Below, piece by piece: positions 7,859 to 15,765 of a stretch of DNA of 17,049 nucleotides. Both the position numbers and the translations under genes were made by a program. How positions within the stretch are numbered: position 1 is the first letter of the stretch; every line of letters begins with the position of its first letter. The stretch spans positions 1-17,049 of the forward strand of contig CAZEAN010000121.1 in NCBI GenBank assembly GCA_964510225.1, in the 5' to 3' direction. Under the pieces are notes generated by a model. The model was not told where the DNA came from. It did not search any database and saw only the letters and a program-made list of their open reading frames with translations. Origin of the DNA: CAZEAN01 sp964510225 (GTDB lineage: Bacteria > Planctomycetota > Planctomycetia > Isosphaerales > Isosphaeraceae).

Positions 7859-8581
7859 TTACTTCGACGAGGCTACGGCTCGGGCTGCCCCCGTTCCTGA
7901 TCGTCCTCCGGTTCCGCTGCTCCCTGGAATTTGGGTCGTTAGGACTTCGACCAACTCCAGGAACCCTTGGAGCTGCCGCTCGGTTTGGTCACGGAGTCTT
8001 CGGAGCCTTCCTTGAAGGTCGTTGGCCAAGAGCATCAGGGGCGTGGCAATAATCAAGCCGACAGCAGTGGTCCAGAGACCGAGGGCGATCGATGCGGCGA
8101 GCTGGCTGCCGGGATCCGTTGCCCGTTGGCCGGCGCTAACGTTTCCGAACGCTCCAATCATCCCGGTGACCGTTCCCAGCAAGCCGAGCAGCGGTGCAAG
8201 TTTTCCTGCAGTGACCACCGAGGCGAGCCGATTTTCCATCGATGAGATCACCTGCGTGTTGAATTCCATCACCAGGACTTGTTTCACCTTAGCCAAGCCC
8301 TTGGAAAGACTCCGGAGTCCAACGCCACAAAGTTGAGCGAGAGTCGTATGCCAATATTGAGGCTGTTCGCAGAGCGCAATCGCTTCCTTCACTTGACCAG
8401 TTTTCGTGACTTGAGCATGAATCTGCTTCAGCAGCTCGACCGCTTTGTCATCGCTCAAGGCTCGTTTTCCCATGCCGCGATAAACCATCACGGCGTTGTA
8501 CGTTCCCCAAAGGGCGATCAGACCTTGGGCAACATAAATTGAATAACCCAGGGCGACCAGCAGTGGAGTAATGTTGATCAT
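7859..8581 (-). CDS. MotA/TolQ/ExbB-family proton channel protein
   Basis: 240 aa. An N-terminal membrane helix at ~4-33 is followed by a cytoplasmic helical segment ~40-120. Two membrane helices carry the family hallmarks: ~121-147 with APLLGLLGTVTGMIGAF (129-145), and ~160-187 with IALGLWTTAVGLIIATP (165-181). A helical tail and a Gly/Ser-rich C-terminus follow. In this family the protein forms the pentameric channel around an ExbD dimer in the inner membrane and converts proton flow into mechanical work. The two ExbD genes follow directly on the same strand. The ATG at 8581 has no strong ribosome site. A 10-bp palindrome (8587-8596) sits 5 nt upstream of the start. It could be called ExbB or TolQ; the sequence alone does not decide. 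Confidence 0.93.
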   Translation of the reverse strand: MINITPLLVALGYSIYVAQGLIALWGTYNAVMVYRGMGKRALSDDKAVELLKQIHAQVTKTGQVKEAIALCEQPQYWHTTLAQLCGVGLRSLSKGLAKVKQVLVMEFNTQVISSMENRLASVVTAGKLAPLLGLLGTVTGMIGAFGNVSAGQRATDPGSQLAASIALGLWTTAVGLIIATPLMLLANDLQGRLRRLRDQTERQLQGFLELVEVLTTQIPGSSGTGGRSGTGAARAVASSK

Positions 8582-8827
8582 GCGCAGTCTCGAGACGTGG
8601 GGGAATCTGATGGCCGCTCTGGAGCAATTCGCTTGGGCCTGGATGCCGAGAACGAGCGAACCAAGACAACGGATGCCCCGCTACTTCAGTTGGTCATTGA
8701 GAGCCTCATTTTTGACTGCATGATCTTGTGACGCAAGAGGTCGGTACTTGGAAGACTTGCTTCCACCTCCTCGGCGCGCGACAATGCCGCCGATGGCTCC
8801 TATTCCGAGCCCCGAGGATCGCATTCC

Positions 8828-9694
8828 ATGCCTCGCACCGTATTTATCGTTGATGACGATCTGGACACCAACAAACTGTTGGCAGACCTCGTCCGTAATC
8901 GTGGAGACCATCCGGTCCAGATCTACCAGGGTGGGGAGGTCTTCGACGCCGTTGATCAGCATGCGCCCGAATTGATCCTTCTCGATCTGATGCTGCCCGA
9001 TCTCGATGGTTACGAACTCTGCGCTCGGCTTAAACGACGTCGAGCAACCAACTTGATCCCAATCATCATGATTACGGCGATCCATCAGGAAGAGAGCAGG
9101 GTCCGCGGGGTCCGGGTCGGTGCCAATGAATACCTGACCAAGCCGTTTACGACCGAAATCTTCTATGAAGCGGTCGAACGAGCCCTCGCCTGGCGTGAGA
9201 CGCACATGAATCAAGGGACGGATGGCGAGATCTGCTTCAATATCCGGAGCGAGACCACGTATCTTGCGGAGGTCAACGACATGCTCACCGACCTCTACAC
9301 AAATACCCCGCTCACCGAGCGTCAGATTAAAGATCTCAAGCAAGCGGTGATGGAAATGGGCTCAAACGCGATTGAGTGGGGTCACAAAAAGAACGCTGAT
9401 TTAACCCTTCAAATTATGTATCGGATCGACCCTGGATCGGTTCGGCTGGTGATCCGAGATCAAGGGCCTGGCTTCGACCCCAGAGACATTCCCCACGCTG
9501 CACAACCCGATGATCCGATCGCCCATCTCGACGTTCGGAATAACCTCGGAATCCGCGAAGGTGGCTTCGGAATTATGCTCGCCCGAGGACTGGTCGATCA
9601 TTTCCAATACAATGACAAAGGAAACGAAGTGACCTTGGTGAAATATTTTGAAGCTTCTGATACCGCTGCTTCAGCAAATACTGAAGCCGACTGA
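8828..9694 (+). CDS. Response-regulator receiver fused to GHKL (RsbW-like) ATPase domain
   Basis: 288 aa. Residues 1-122 form a CheY-like receiver: acidic cluster D10/D11, phospho-acceptor D53 in LILLDLMLP, switch Thr83 and conserved K105 in YLTKPF. Residues ~135-275 form a HATPase_c domain of the serine-kinase/anti-sigma type: N-box EMGSNAIEWG (E176, N180), G1 box DQGPGFDP (D211) and G2 box GGFGIMLA. No His-containing dimerisation region and no output DNA-binding domain are present, so this is not a histidine kinase. By family knowledge, such ATPases phosphorylate STAS anti-anti-sigma proteins or bind sigma factors. Here phosphorylation of D53 would control that activity, which is an inference. 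The ATG at 8828 has GAGG 10 nt upstream. It is transcribed divergently from the ExbB block, across a 246-bp gap. Confidence 0.93.
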   Translation: MPRTVFIVDDDLDTNKLLADLVRNRGDHPVQIYQGGEVFDAVDQHAPELILLDLMLPDLDGYELCARLKRRRATNLIPIIMITAIHQEESRVRGVRVGANEYLTKPFTTEIFYEAVERALAWRETHMNQGTDGEICFNIRSETTYLAEVNDMLTDLYTNTPLTERQIKDLKQAVMEMGSNAIEWGHKKNADLTLQIMYRIDPGSVRLVIRDQGPGFDPRDIPHAAQPDDPIAHLDVRNNLGIREGGFGIMLARGLVDHFQYNDKGNEVTLVKYFEASDTAASANTEAD

Positions 9695-10220
9695 TCTTCA
9701 ACCGTTCTTCCGAAAAAACCGGGGCCAGACGCGCTCAAGTCCAATCTGTAGAATGGTCAGGACAGCAGAAATGTCTTTAACTGTTCGTCTTCGTACGGTG
9801 GCCTATTGGCAAGTTTGAATTGATCCAGGGGCACTCGAACGACTCGGTCTGAAGATTGGGAAGAGACGATCTTCACCAAACTTGAGACGAGAGTCTCTAC
9901 ATACTGGACCACCTCTACGAGATCTGTGGATCATTGATGGCTGTTATCCTGGACGTATGCCCTTGGCTCAAAACCTAGCGACTGACAACCGAATGATTTA
10001 AGATTGCGATCGGTTGGTCGAACACCTTGTGGTCGAACACCGAAGGATCTACGTCGCTTGAAACGGGTTGATCGAGTCTCGGAGCGCGATTCCGATGCCC
10101 GCTCGTTCCGTCTGGATCCACGGGGCGTCAACCTTTGGGTTGATCGATCCCTCACAGAACGCGTTGCCAGGTTGAGCTGAGGCCGCTTCAATTCTCCCGG
10201 TTCGAAACAGGAAAGCACTT
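9695..10220. other. 526-bp gene-free region
   Basis: No protein-like frame, tRNA or rRNA is recognisable on either strand. It contains small inverted repeats (9850-9856 with 9869-9875; GAGAC/GTCTC near 9884-9897) and a 12-bp direct repeat at 10015-10041. The promoter of the following operon should lie here, but no clear -35/-10 pair was found. AGGAAAG just before 10221 is a good ribosome-binding site. Confidence 0.5.
10015..10041. repeat. 12-bp direct repeat, period 15
   Basis: TGGTCGAACACC occurs at 10015-10026 and again at 10030-10041, separated by three bases. It lies about 180 bp upstream of the start of the 770-aa gene. It could be a tandem binding site for a regulator or a chance duplication. 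Confidence 0.5.
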
Positions 10221-12533
10221 ATGAATCAGACGCTGAGACGATCGGCCGGGCTCTTCTTCATGATGGTCGGAATCGGCTTCTCCTTAGCTCCACAGACCGC
10301 GATCGCGCAGGATCAGGATCCGGATATTCAGATCGAAAACATCCGGATCGGGTTCTCTGACAACGAAGCGAACCAATTCTACAAGCTTGGGACTTGGACG
10401 CCGGTCCGTGTCGACCTTCAGGCGGGAGCTGAGACTTACCAAGGGTTCATCCGGATCCGTTGCAGCGATGATGGCGGCGTCCCGACCGACACCTATCGGA
10501 GAGTTGAGGTCCCTGCACGAACCACTCAACCATTCCTCTGCTATATGAGGCCTGGGGATGCCATCGAAGGCCTCCAGGTTGATGTCTTCGACGACCGTAA
10601 CGGGCGCCCCGGGAGGCGGCCACGGACGGGCACCTCCGATATCGGCCCCGAGGTTCTTGATCCCCAGGTTCAAGTCGTTGCGACGATTGGGGAAGCGGTG
10701 GGGATTGCCGGACTCGTGGACCGCTCGGAGTTCCAGCCCTCTGACGAGCAACGAGGGAATTTTCTGAACGCACAGTCGTTGCTTTATGTCACTTCAGTCC
10801 GTATTCCCGAGGGAATTCCTGACCAGTGGTATGGGTACGATGGTGTTGATGTCCTCGTGCTCAACACGAATGATCGCGCTGCGCTCGACTCCCTGCAAGA
10901 CTTCCGGAACCTCTCGCTCATCGACTGGATCCGCCGAGGCGGTCACCTTGTCGTGACGATTGGTGACAATGCCCAGATCGCTGCGGATGAGGACGGGTTC
11001 CTCCGGCAGCTCTTGCCGGCGATCCCGGCTGGTCAGACCGACGCGAGTAGTGATCCCGGGGCGATTGAGTCCTTCTCAGGCTCACCGACAGGGATCCCGA
11101 CCGACGGCCCTGGTCGACTCGAAGTAACCCACTTTGAACTTCGGCCTGGTCGTGCTCCGACTCCGTTGCTTGATGACCGATCACTCGGCGGACCTGTGAT
11201 TGTCCGAGGACACTACGGACTTGGTTTAGTGACGGTTGTCGGACTAAACGTCGACCAACGCCCCTTCATTGACTGGGAAGGGAACCAGGATTTCTGGATT
11301 GAGGTCTTGAACTTAACCACCCAGGACGAACTCCGACTGGCGCGAAACTTTGGGAACAATCCCTTCTATGGGGATGAACTCCGTGATCTTTCGAGCTACT
11401 TGAATCGATCGCTTGAACAGTTTGCCGGGGTTAAATTGGTCCCGTTTGGTTGGGTTGCGTTCTTCGTCTTCCTCTACATTCTCTTGATTGGCCCGGGAGA
11501 CTACTTCTTCCTCAAGCGAGTCCTGAAGCGGATGGAGCTGACCTGGATCACGTTCCCAACGATCGTGATTAGTGTCAGCTTGATTGCTTACATCGCCGCC
11601 TACTCCATTAAGGGGACCGATCTCCGACTCAACCGGATCGATATCGTGGACATCGATCAAGCTTCAGCCGTTGGCTCCGAACGATTCCTCACGCGGGGGG
11701 CGAGCTTCACCACAATCTTCAGTCCCCAGAACCGAGACTACAACATCTCGATCGCCCCACTCCCGATCGAATCTGCCGATCCCAAGGCAGATGGTCCGAT
11801 GGCTCGGACCGATGTTGACCAGATCATTACGTCGTGGTTCGGAAAGGCTGAAGCTTCTTTCGGAAGCATGGGGCGTTCAAGTGGGATCGGACTTACCAAT
11901 TCGGGCTACCGATACGCCAACTCCAACGACGAAACCACGAGCGAACCGCCCGAGGAACTCGTTGGTGTCCGAGTGCCGATCTGGACCACGAAGGCGTTCC
12001 AGTCGTTCTGGTTCGGTTCCAGTCCTGCTGTTGTTGAGACCGAGCTTTCAGCCGCAGGCGCTGGTCTCGATGGAACAATTACCAACCGGCTCGGTCGCCC
12101 GATTTCCCAAGCTGCGGTCGTCTTTGGTAATGAGATTTACCTCTTCGACAGGGAGAGAATTGCCCCAGGAGAGACGATCAGGATCGAGGACGGCGAGCGT
12201 CGCCTCTTGTCAACCTACCTCAATGAACTTAACCAACGTGCCAACAATGCTTACGCTCGTAACACCGGAACCGATATTGGGATCACACGGCCCAACCTCG
12301 TCCGCGCTCTGAGCTTTCCCAAGGCGGCGAGCCGCGATCGGGTTGATGTACGTTCCAATCTGGTCCTCAACGACCTTGAACTCTCGGATCAACTTGCACT
12401 GGGACGCCCCATTCTCTTGCTCACGATAGATGAGTCTTCCACGTCGTTTCTGATTAACGACAAGGAACCCCAGGCGGGCCAGGTTTCGGAGAGTACGGTC
12501 GTCCGCGTCCTTCTCCCTGCGATTGCACCCTAA
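10221..12533 (+). CDS. Large envelope protein with signal peptide, GATase-like region and two membrane helices
   Basis: 770 aa. Residues 1-30 are a Sec signal peptide (LFFMMVGIGFSLA, then TAIAQ). A long extracytoplasmic part follows; residues ~206-250 (YDGVDVLVLNTNDRA, then DWIRRGGHLVVTIGD) and ~328-345 resemble the class I glutamine-amidotransferase-like/DUF4350 fold seen in proteins accompanying ABC-2 transporters. No catalytic Cys is seen there, so enzymatic activity is unlikely. Two membrane helices lie at ~406-425 (VPFGWVAFFVFLYILLIGPG) and ~442-462, followed by a ~300-residue C-terminal region, again predicted outside the cytoplasm. Full-length relatives are mostly uncharacterised planctomycete proteins. 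The ATG at 10221 has AGGA 8-9 nt upstream. An ABC ATPase gene begins 104 bp downstream and a DUF502 gene follows, so it is probably the accessory component of an ABC system. The exact function is unknown. Confidence 0.82.
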   Translation: MNQTLRRSAGLFFMMVGIGFSLAPQTAIAQDQDPDIQIENIRIGFSDNEANQFYKLGTWTPVRVDLQAGAETYQGFIRIRCSDDGGVPTDTYRRVEVPARTTQPFLCYMRPGDAIEGLQVDVFDDRNGRPGRRPRTGTSDIGPEVLDPQVQVVATIGEAVGIAGLVDRSEFQPSDEQRGNFLNAQSLLYVTSVRIPEGIPDQWYGYDGVDVLVLNTNDRAALDSLQDFRNLSLIDWIRRGGHLVVTIGDNAQIAADEDGFLRQLLPAIPAGQTDASSDPGAIESFSGSPTGIPTDGPGRLEVTHFELRPGRAPTPLLDDRSLGGPVIVRGHYGLGLVTVVGLNVDQRPFIDWEGNQDFWIEVLNLTTQDELRLARNFGNNPFYGDELRDLSSYLNRSLEQFAGVKLVPFGWVAFFVFLYILLIGPGDYFFLKRVLKRMELTWITFPTIVISVSLIAYIAAYSIKGTDLRLNRIDIVDIDQASAVGSERFLTRGASFTTIFSPQNRDYNISIAPLPIESADPKADGPMARTDVDQIITSWFGKAEASFGSMGRSSGIGLTNSGYRYANSNDETTSEPPEELVGVRVPIWTTKAFQSFWFGSSPAVVETELSAAGAGLDGTITNRLGRPISQAAVVFGNEIYLFDRERIAPGETIRIEDGERRLLSTYLNELNQRANNAYARNTGTDIGITRPNLVRALSFPKAASRDRVDVRSNLVLNDLELSDQLALGRPILLLTIDESSTSFLINDKEPQAGQVSESTVVRVLLPAIAP

Positions 12534-12637
12534 TCGAAAACCATTGCAGAAACCGTTCCGGATCCTGTGGAACGCAGTCGAAGATACTCAGTCAATTCAT
12601 TGCTCAAAACCAATCTTTTACTGTTGAGAGACCGTCA

Positions 12638-13579
12638 ATGATCGAGACTCGTGACCTCACCAAGATGTACGGCGATCTTTACGCCTTGAACCGCTTGAAC
12701 CTTGTCCTCAACCAAGGGGACGTCTATGGGTTTATCGGCCCCAACGGCGCAGGGAAGACCACCACGATGCGGATCTTGGCGACTCTTTTGAACCCGACTT
12801 GGGGGGAAGCCTACGTCTGTGGCCACTCGATCTACAATGGTGCTAAGGAAATCCGACGATCGATCGGCTACATGCCCGACTTCTTCGGCGTCTATGACGA
12901 CATGAAGGTGATCGAGTACCTCGAATTCTTCGCAGCCGCCTATCGGATCACCGGACCAGCGCGGAAGAAAATCTGCGAAGAGGTCCTCGAACTGGTCGAC
13001 CTCACGTATAAGCGTGATGCACTCGTCACCAGCCTCTCACGAGGGATGACGCAACGGCTCGGCCTGGCACGCGTCTTGCTCCACGACCCTAAGGTCTTGC
13101 TTCTCGATGAGCCCGCCTCGGGACTTGACCCACGGGCTCGGATTGAGATCCGCGCGTTGCTCAAAGAGCTTCGGAGCATGGGGAAGACGATCTTGGTCTC
13201 CAGCCACATCCTTCCAGAGTTGGCCGACATCTGTAATAAGATTGGAATCATTGAGCAGGGTCAATTGCTCGTCAATGGCGCCGTTTCTGAAGTGATGAAG
13301 CAGGTCCGTTCCGACGTCGTCCTCAATATCATGGTCGCAGATCGAGTCCAAGAGGCCTCCGACTTCCTTGAGCGTCAGGAGGAGGTTGAGGGGGTTGACG
13401 AGAAGACCGATCTCAATGATCGGACCTTCATGGTCGTCAAGATGAAACCAGAGGTTGTCACCTACAGCTTCCTTGCACAACGGCTCCTTGAAAACGGCTT
13501 TGAACTGACGCTCTTCCGAGAAGATGAGATCAATCTCGAAACCGCGTTCATGCACCTCACCAAGGGGATTACGAGCTAG
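12638..13579 (+). CDS. ABC transporter ATP-binding protein (ABC-2/CcmA type)
   Basis: 313 aa. The nucleotide-binding domain spans ~1-215: Walker A GPNGAGKT (34-41), signature LSRGM (133-137, consensus LSGGQ), Walker B VLLLDEP (153-159) with catalytic Glu158, D-loop SGLDP and H-loop His190. The Q-loop position reads YMPD, with Asp81 where Gln is expected. Residues ~220-313 are the C-terminal extension typical of ATPases for ABC-2-type exporters. The gene lies between the 770-aa envelope protein and a DUF502 membrane protein, all on the plus strand. No ABC-2 permease is in the window, so the membrane partner must be encoded elsewhere. The ATG at 12638 has only a weak upstream GAGAG. A 6-bp hairpin (12554-12559 with 12569-12574) lies in the preceding spacer. 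Confidence 0.95.
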   Translation: MIETRDLTKMYGDLYALNRLNLVLNQGDVYGFIGPNGAGKTTTMRILATLLNPTWGEAYVCGHSIYNGAKEIRRSIGYMPDFFGVYDDMKVIEYLEFFAAAYRITGPARKKICEEVLELVDLTYKRDALVTSLSRGMTQRLGLARVLLHDPKVLLLDEPASGLDPRARIEIRALLKELRSMGKTILVSSHILPELADICNKIGIIEQGQLLVNGAVSEVMKQVRSDVVLNIMVADRVQEASDFLERQEEVEGVDEKTDLNDRTFMVVKMKPEVVTYSFLAQRLLENGFELTLFREDEINLETAFMHLTKGITS

Positions 13580-13666
13580 CGAGTTCTCAGCGTAATCCAG
13601 TATCCTTCCTCTTGGATTGGTGTTCACTTTCAGTGTGATGGACCAACGGATAGGCGGGTTTTGTCG

Positions 13667-14368
13667 ATGGCGTGGCTGCTGAACGCACTGAAGTGGATCT
13701 GGGACCGGACGATTGTTTCGACCTTCCTGGCCGGTCTCCTTGTCTTGCTCCCGCTGACCCTAACCGTGATGGTGATGGCTTGGCTCGCCGGGATCGTCCG
13801 CGAGCGACTCGGTCCCGAGAGCCTGATCGGTCGGGGCCTCCAGCAGCTTGGGCTTCAGTTTGTGACCAACGACCTGGTTGCCAGCGCGATCGGTTGGACG
13901 ATCGTGATTGCTGGGCTCTGGGCGCTTGGAGTCTTGATCCGCGCGATCGGCCGCCAGAGGATCCAACGCTCAGCGAACCGGATGCTGGAACAGATCCCTG
14001 TCTTTGGGACGATCTATCGGCCCATTGCCCAGGTGGTCGACATGATGAAGCTCGACAAGGAAGAGGAGCTGAAGGGGATGCAGGTTGTCTACTGCGAATT
14101 CGGGAACCCCGGCGCAGTAGGCTTCCTTGGCTTACTAACCGACGAGACCGTCTACCGGTTTAGGAACCAAGATTGCCACCTGATCTATGTACCGACCGCC
14201 CCGGTGCCGATGACGGGCTGCTTGATGTTTGTCAGCGTCGACGGTATCGAACGGATCGAGATGTCCCCAGAGCATCTTCTCCGGATCTTCTTCTCAGTTG
14301 GCGGTTTGGCGACCAACACCGTTCCACAGCAGCATATTAACAATTCGACGGATTCAGACAGTAAGTAA
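13667..14368 (+). CDS. DUF502-family membrane protein
   Basis: 233 aa from the ATG at 13667, chosen because AGGCGGG lies 8 nt upstream; a TTG at 13661 would add two residues. There are two membrane helices, ~20-42 (FLAGLLVLLPLTLTVMVMAW) and ~71-93. The family motifs follow: IPVFGTIYRPIAQV at ~110-123 and, near residue 190, PVPMTGCLMFVSVDGI, matching the usual DUF502 pattern of a Pro-rich turn leading to a hydrophobic strand. A polar, Asn/Ser-rich tail ends the protein. DUF502 proteins are widespread inner-membrane proteins with no settled biochemical role; a link to transport or membrane homeostasis is only suggested. It starts 87 bp after the ABC ATPase gene in the same direction and may be co-transcribed. 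Confidence 0.88.
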   Translation: MAWLLNALKWIWDRTIVSTFLAGLLVLLPLTLTVMVMAWLAGIVRERLGPESLIGRGLQQLGLQFVTNDLVASAIGWTIVIAGLWALGVLIRAIGRQRIQRSANRMLEQIPVFGTIYRPIAQVVDMMKLDKEEELKGMQVVYCEFGNPGAVGFLGLLTDETVYRFRNQDCHLIYVPTAPVPMTGCLMFVSVDGIERIEMSPEHLLRIFFSVGGLATNTVPQQHINNSTDSDSK

Positions 14369-14626
14369 GTGTTTTGAATCAGGCGCCGAACCGATTGCCG
14401 AATAATCTCTTAATTCGACATGGTTCAAAATCTGATTTGTCGATATTTTGAAGGGTCCTGAAGGCCGGATTTATGCGTAAGGCCAAGCTTCGGGAGCCCA
14501 TGAGCCTCTTGCAACGGCCACTCTTTGGTATCCAATGGAATGGATTGACGCAGTGGTGTCACCGTTTTGGGACCCGTCGGAGGGTTGTGAGACCATGGAA
14601 TCGGTTGCTTTGTGGGGAGATGATGA

Positions 14627-14977
14627 ATGAAATCGTTAGCCATCATCCGTGGCGGATTCAGTGGAACGATGGCGGCGGTGAATCTCGGTCGCCTCTCGGA
14701 TGATCGACCGCTACAGATCACGTTAATCAACAAGAAGCATCCAGTCGGTCGAGAGGTGGCATACGGGACCCGACGTCCGGAGCATCGGTTGAACGTTGCG
14801 TCTCGGAACATGTCTGCGATCCCGGACCAGCCCGATCATTTTCTCAATTCGCTGAGGACCCGGACTGAAGATGCCGATCTCCCCGAATCACAACTCCGCG
14901 AGTCCTTTGCACCTCGGCAAGTCTACGGCGATTATCTCCCGAAGAGGAACACGTCATCGAGTATTATATTTGAATAA
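14627..14977 (+). pseudogene. Truncated FAD/NAD(P)-binding protein (N-terminal fragment)
   Basis: 116 aa, matching only the first part of the FAD/NAD(P)-binding family (COG4529-like, about 450 aa or more). The dinucleotide-binding start is recognisable, but one glycine is changed: IIRGGFSG where IIGGGFSG is expected (Arg8). Later family-like segments are intact: VGREVAYGTRRPEHRLNV, PDHFLNSLRTR and RQVYGDYL near residue 103. After this, homology stops in a short unrelated AT-rich tail ending at a TAA. The missing ~350 residues include the rest of the FAD domain. A good ribosome site (GGGGAG, 7 nt upstream) is retained. The cysteine dioxygenase gene starts 11 bp downstream, suggesting the deletion placed that gene against the fragment. 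A functional short protein cannot be excluded, but decay is the simpler reading. Confidence 0.78.
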
Positions 14978-14988
14978 AGGATAATGTC

Positions 14989-15534
14989 TTGGCTACCATA
15001 ACCGAACTCGACCCCCTCTTTAGCTCCCTGAATCGGTTCGATCAGAAGATATCGCTCGACGTCCTTATCGATTGGATCGCGAAGGTCGATCTACCTGACT
15101 CGGCGATCAAGCACTATGCGCGGTTCCATCCCGATCGCTACCTCCGCAATCTGATCGTTGCAGGACCCTCCTACCATGCCCTTCTGATCTGTTGGCGATC
15201 GGGGCAGCGGAGCCCAATCCACGACCACCTTGGGTCCGGTTGTGCGGTGAAAGTGATCCGAGGGCTGGCTACTGAGACCCTCTTCGACGAGGGACCGAAT
15301 GGGATGATCTATGCGACCGGTTCCACCAACCTCGGCGAAGGTGAAGTCTGCGCCTCCGAAGACAGCGACATCCACCAGGTCTCCAACCTCCAGCCTTTAG
15401 GTACCGACCTCATCACCCTCCACCTATACTCACCACCGTTGCTGACAATGCAGGTCTATTCCCTCGTTGATCCTGTCCGTCGCCAGTTCTTCGACCCCAT
15501 CAACGAAGACTTCCACGGCGGCGCTGGAATCTAA
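14989..15534 (+). CDS. Cysteine dioxygenase family protein (thiol dioxygenase)
   Basis: 181 aa, the usual size of bacterial cysteine dioxygenases. This cupin enzyme uses Fe(II) and O2 to oxidise the thiol of cysteine (or a related thiol such as 3-mercaptopropionate) to the sulfinic acid in the cytoplasm. Iron ligands are visible as HDH (His78, His80) and His129 in DIHQVSN. The carboxylate-binding Arg is R52 (YLRNLI). Cys85 in GSGCAVK and Tyr147 in LHLYSPP correspond to the residues that form the Cys-Tyr crosslink in the mammalian enzyme, with active-site His145. The start is TTG at 14989: no other in-frame start exists before a TGA at 14971-14973, and AAAGGA lies at a suitable distance. That ribosome site overlaps the end of the preceding truncated gene, so translation may depend on it. 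Cysteine versus another thiol as substrate cannot be settled. Confidence 0.93.
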   Translation: MATITELDPLFSSLNRFDQKISLDVLIDWIAKVDLPDSAIKHYARFHPDRYLRNLIVAGPSYHALLICWRSGQRSPIHDHLGSGCAVKVIRGLATETLFDEGPNGMIYATGSTNLGEGEVCASEDSDIHQVSNLQPLGTDLITLHLYSPPLLTMQVYSLVDPVRRQFFDPINEDFHGGAGI

Positions 15535-15765
15535 GATCGTTCTTTCGAGTCGATGATCAAGTCTGCAAACAGAACTGCTCCTCACGCTTCGAGTTGAGAT
15601 ACGCGTTGTCGGGACCGGTACCCATCGCTGATGAACCTGGCGATGGACGCGCTCTACCGATAATCTGTAGATGGCTGCAGCAACGGACCTTCGAATCGAC
15701 CCTTGATGAACTCCCAATGAAGTTCCATTTGTTCATGATATTACCTTTGTGGGGAGCCGTGAAAC

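Noticed and set aside
8681..9343. 220-aa minus-strand open frame
   Set aside because: It is antisense to the receiver domain, whose catalytic residues are all intact on the plus strand.
9700..9725. CCG...A-run...CCGG element after the receiver-ATPase gene as a terminator
   Set aside because: The stem needs a bulge and a mismatch and has no following T-run.
10190..10210. GGTTCGAA resembling a tRNA T-loop
   Set aside because: The flanking bases do not form a T-stem and no anticodon or acceptor arm can be built around it.
9931..10218. 95-aa minus-strand open frame in the gene-free region
   Set aside because: Arg/Ser-rich composition without domain features; treated as non-coding spacer.
11584..12312. 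242-aa plus-strand open frame inside the 770-aa gene
   Set aside because: Frame-shifted shadow, Ser/Arg/Pro-rich, entirely within a well-supported coding sequence.
14473..14703. 76-aa plus-strand open frame before the FAD-protein fragment
   Set aside because: It overlaps the fragment in another frame; no domain or good ribosome site, while the fragment shows clear family similarity.
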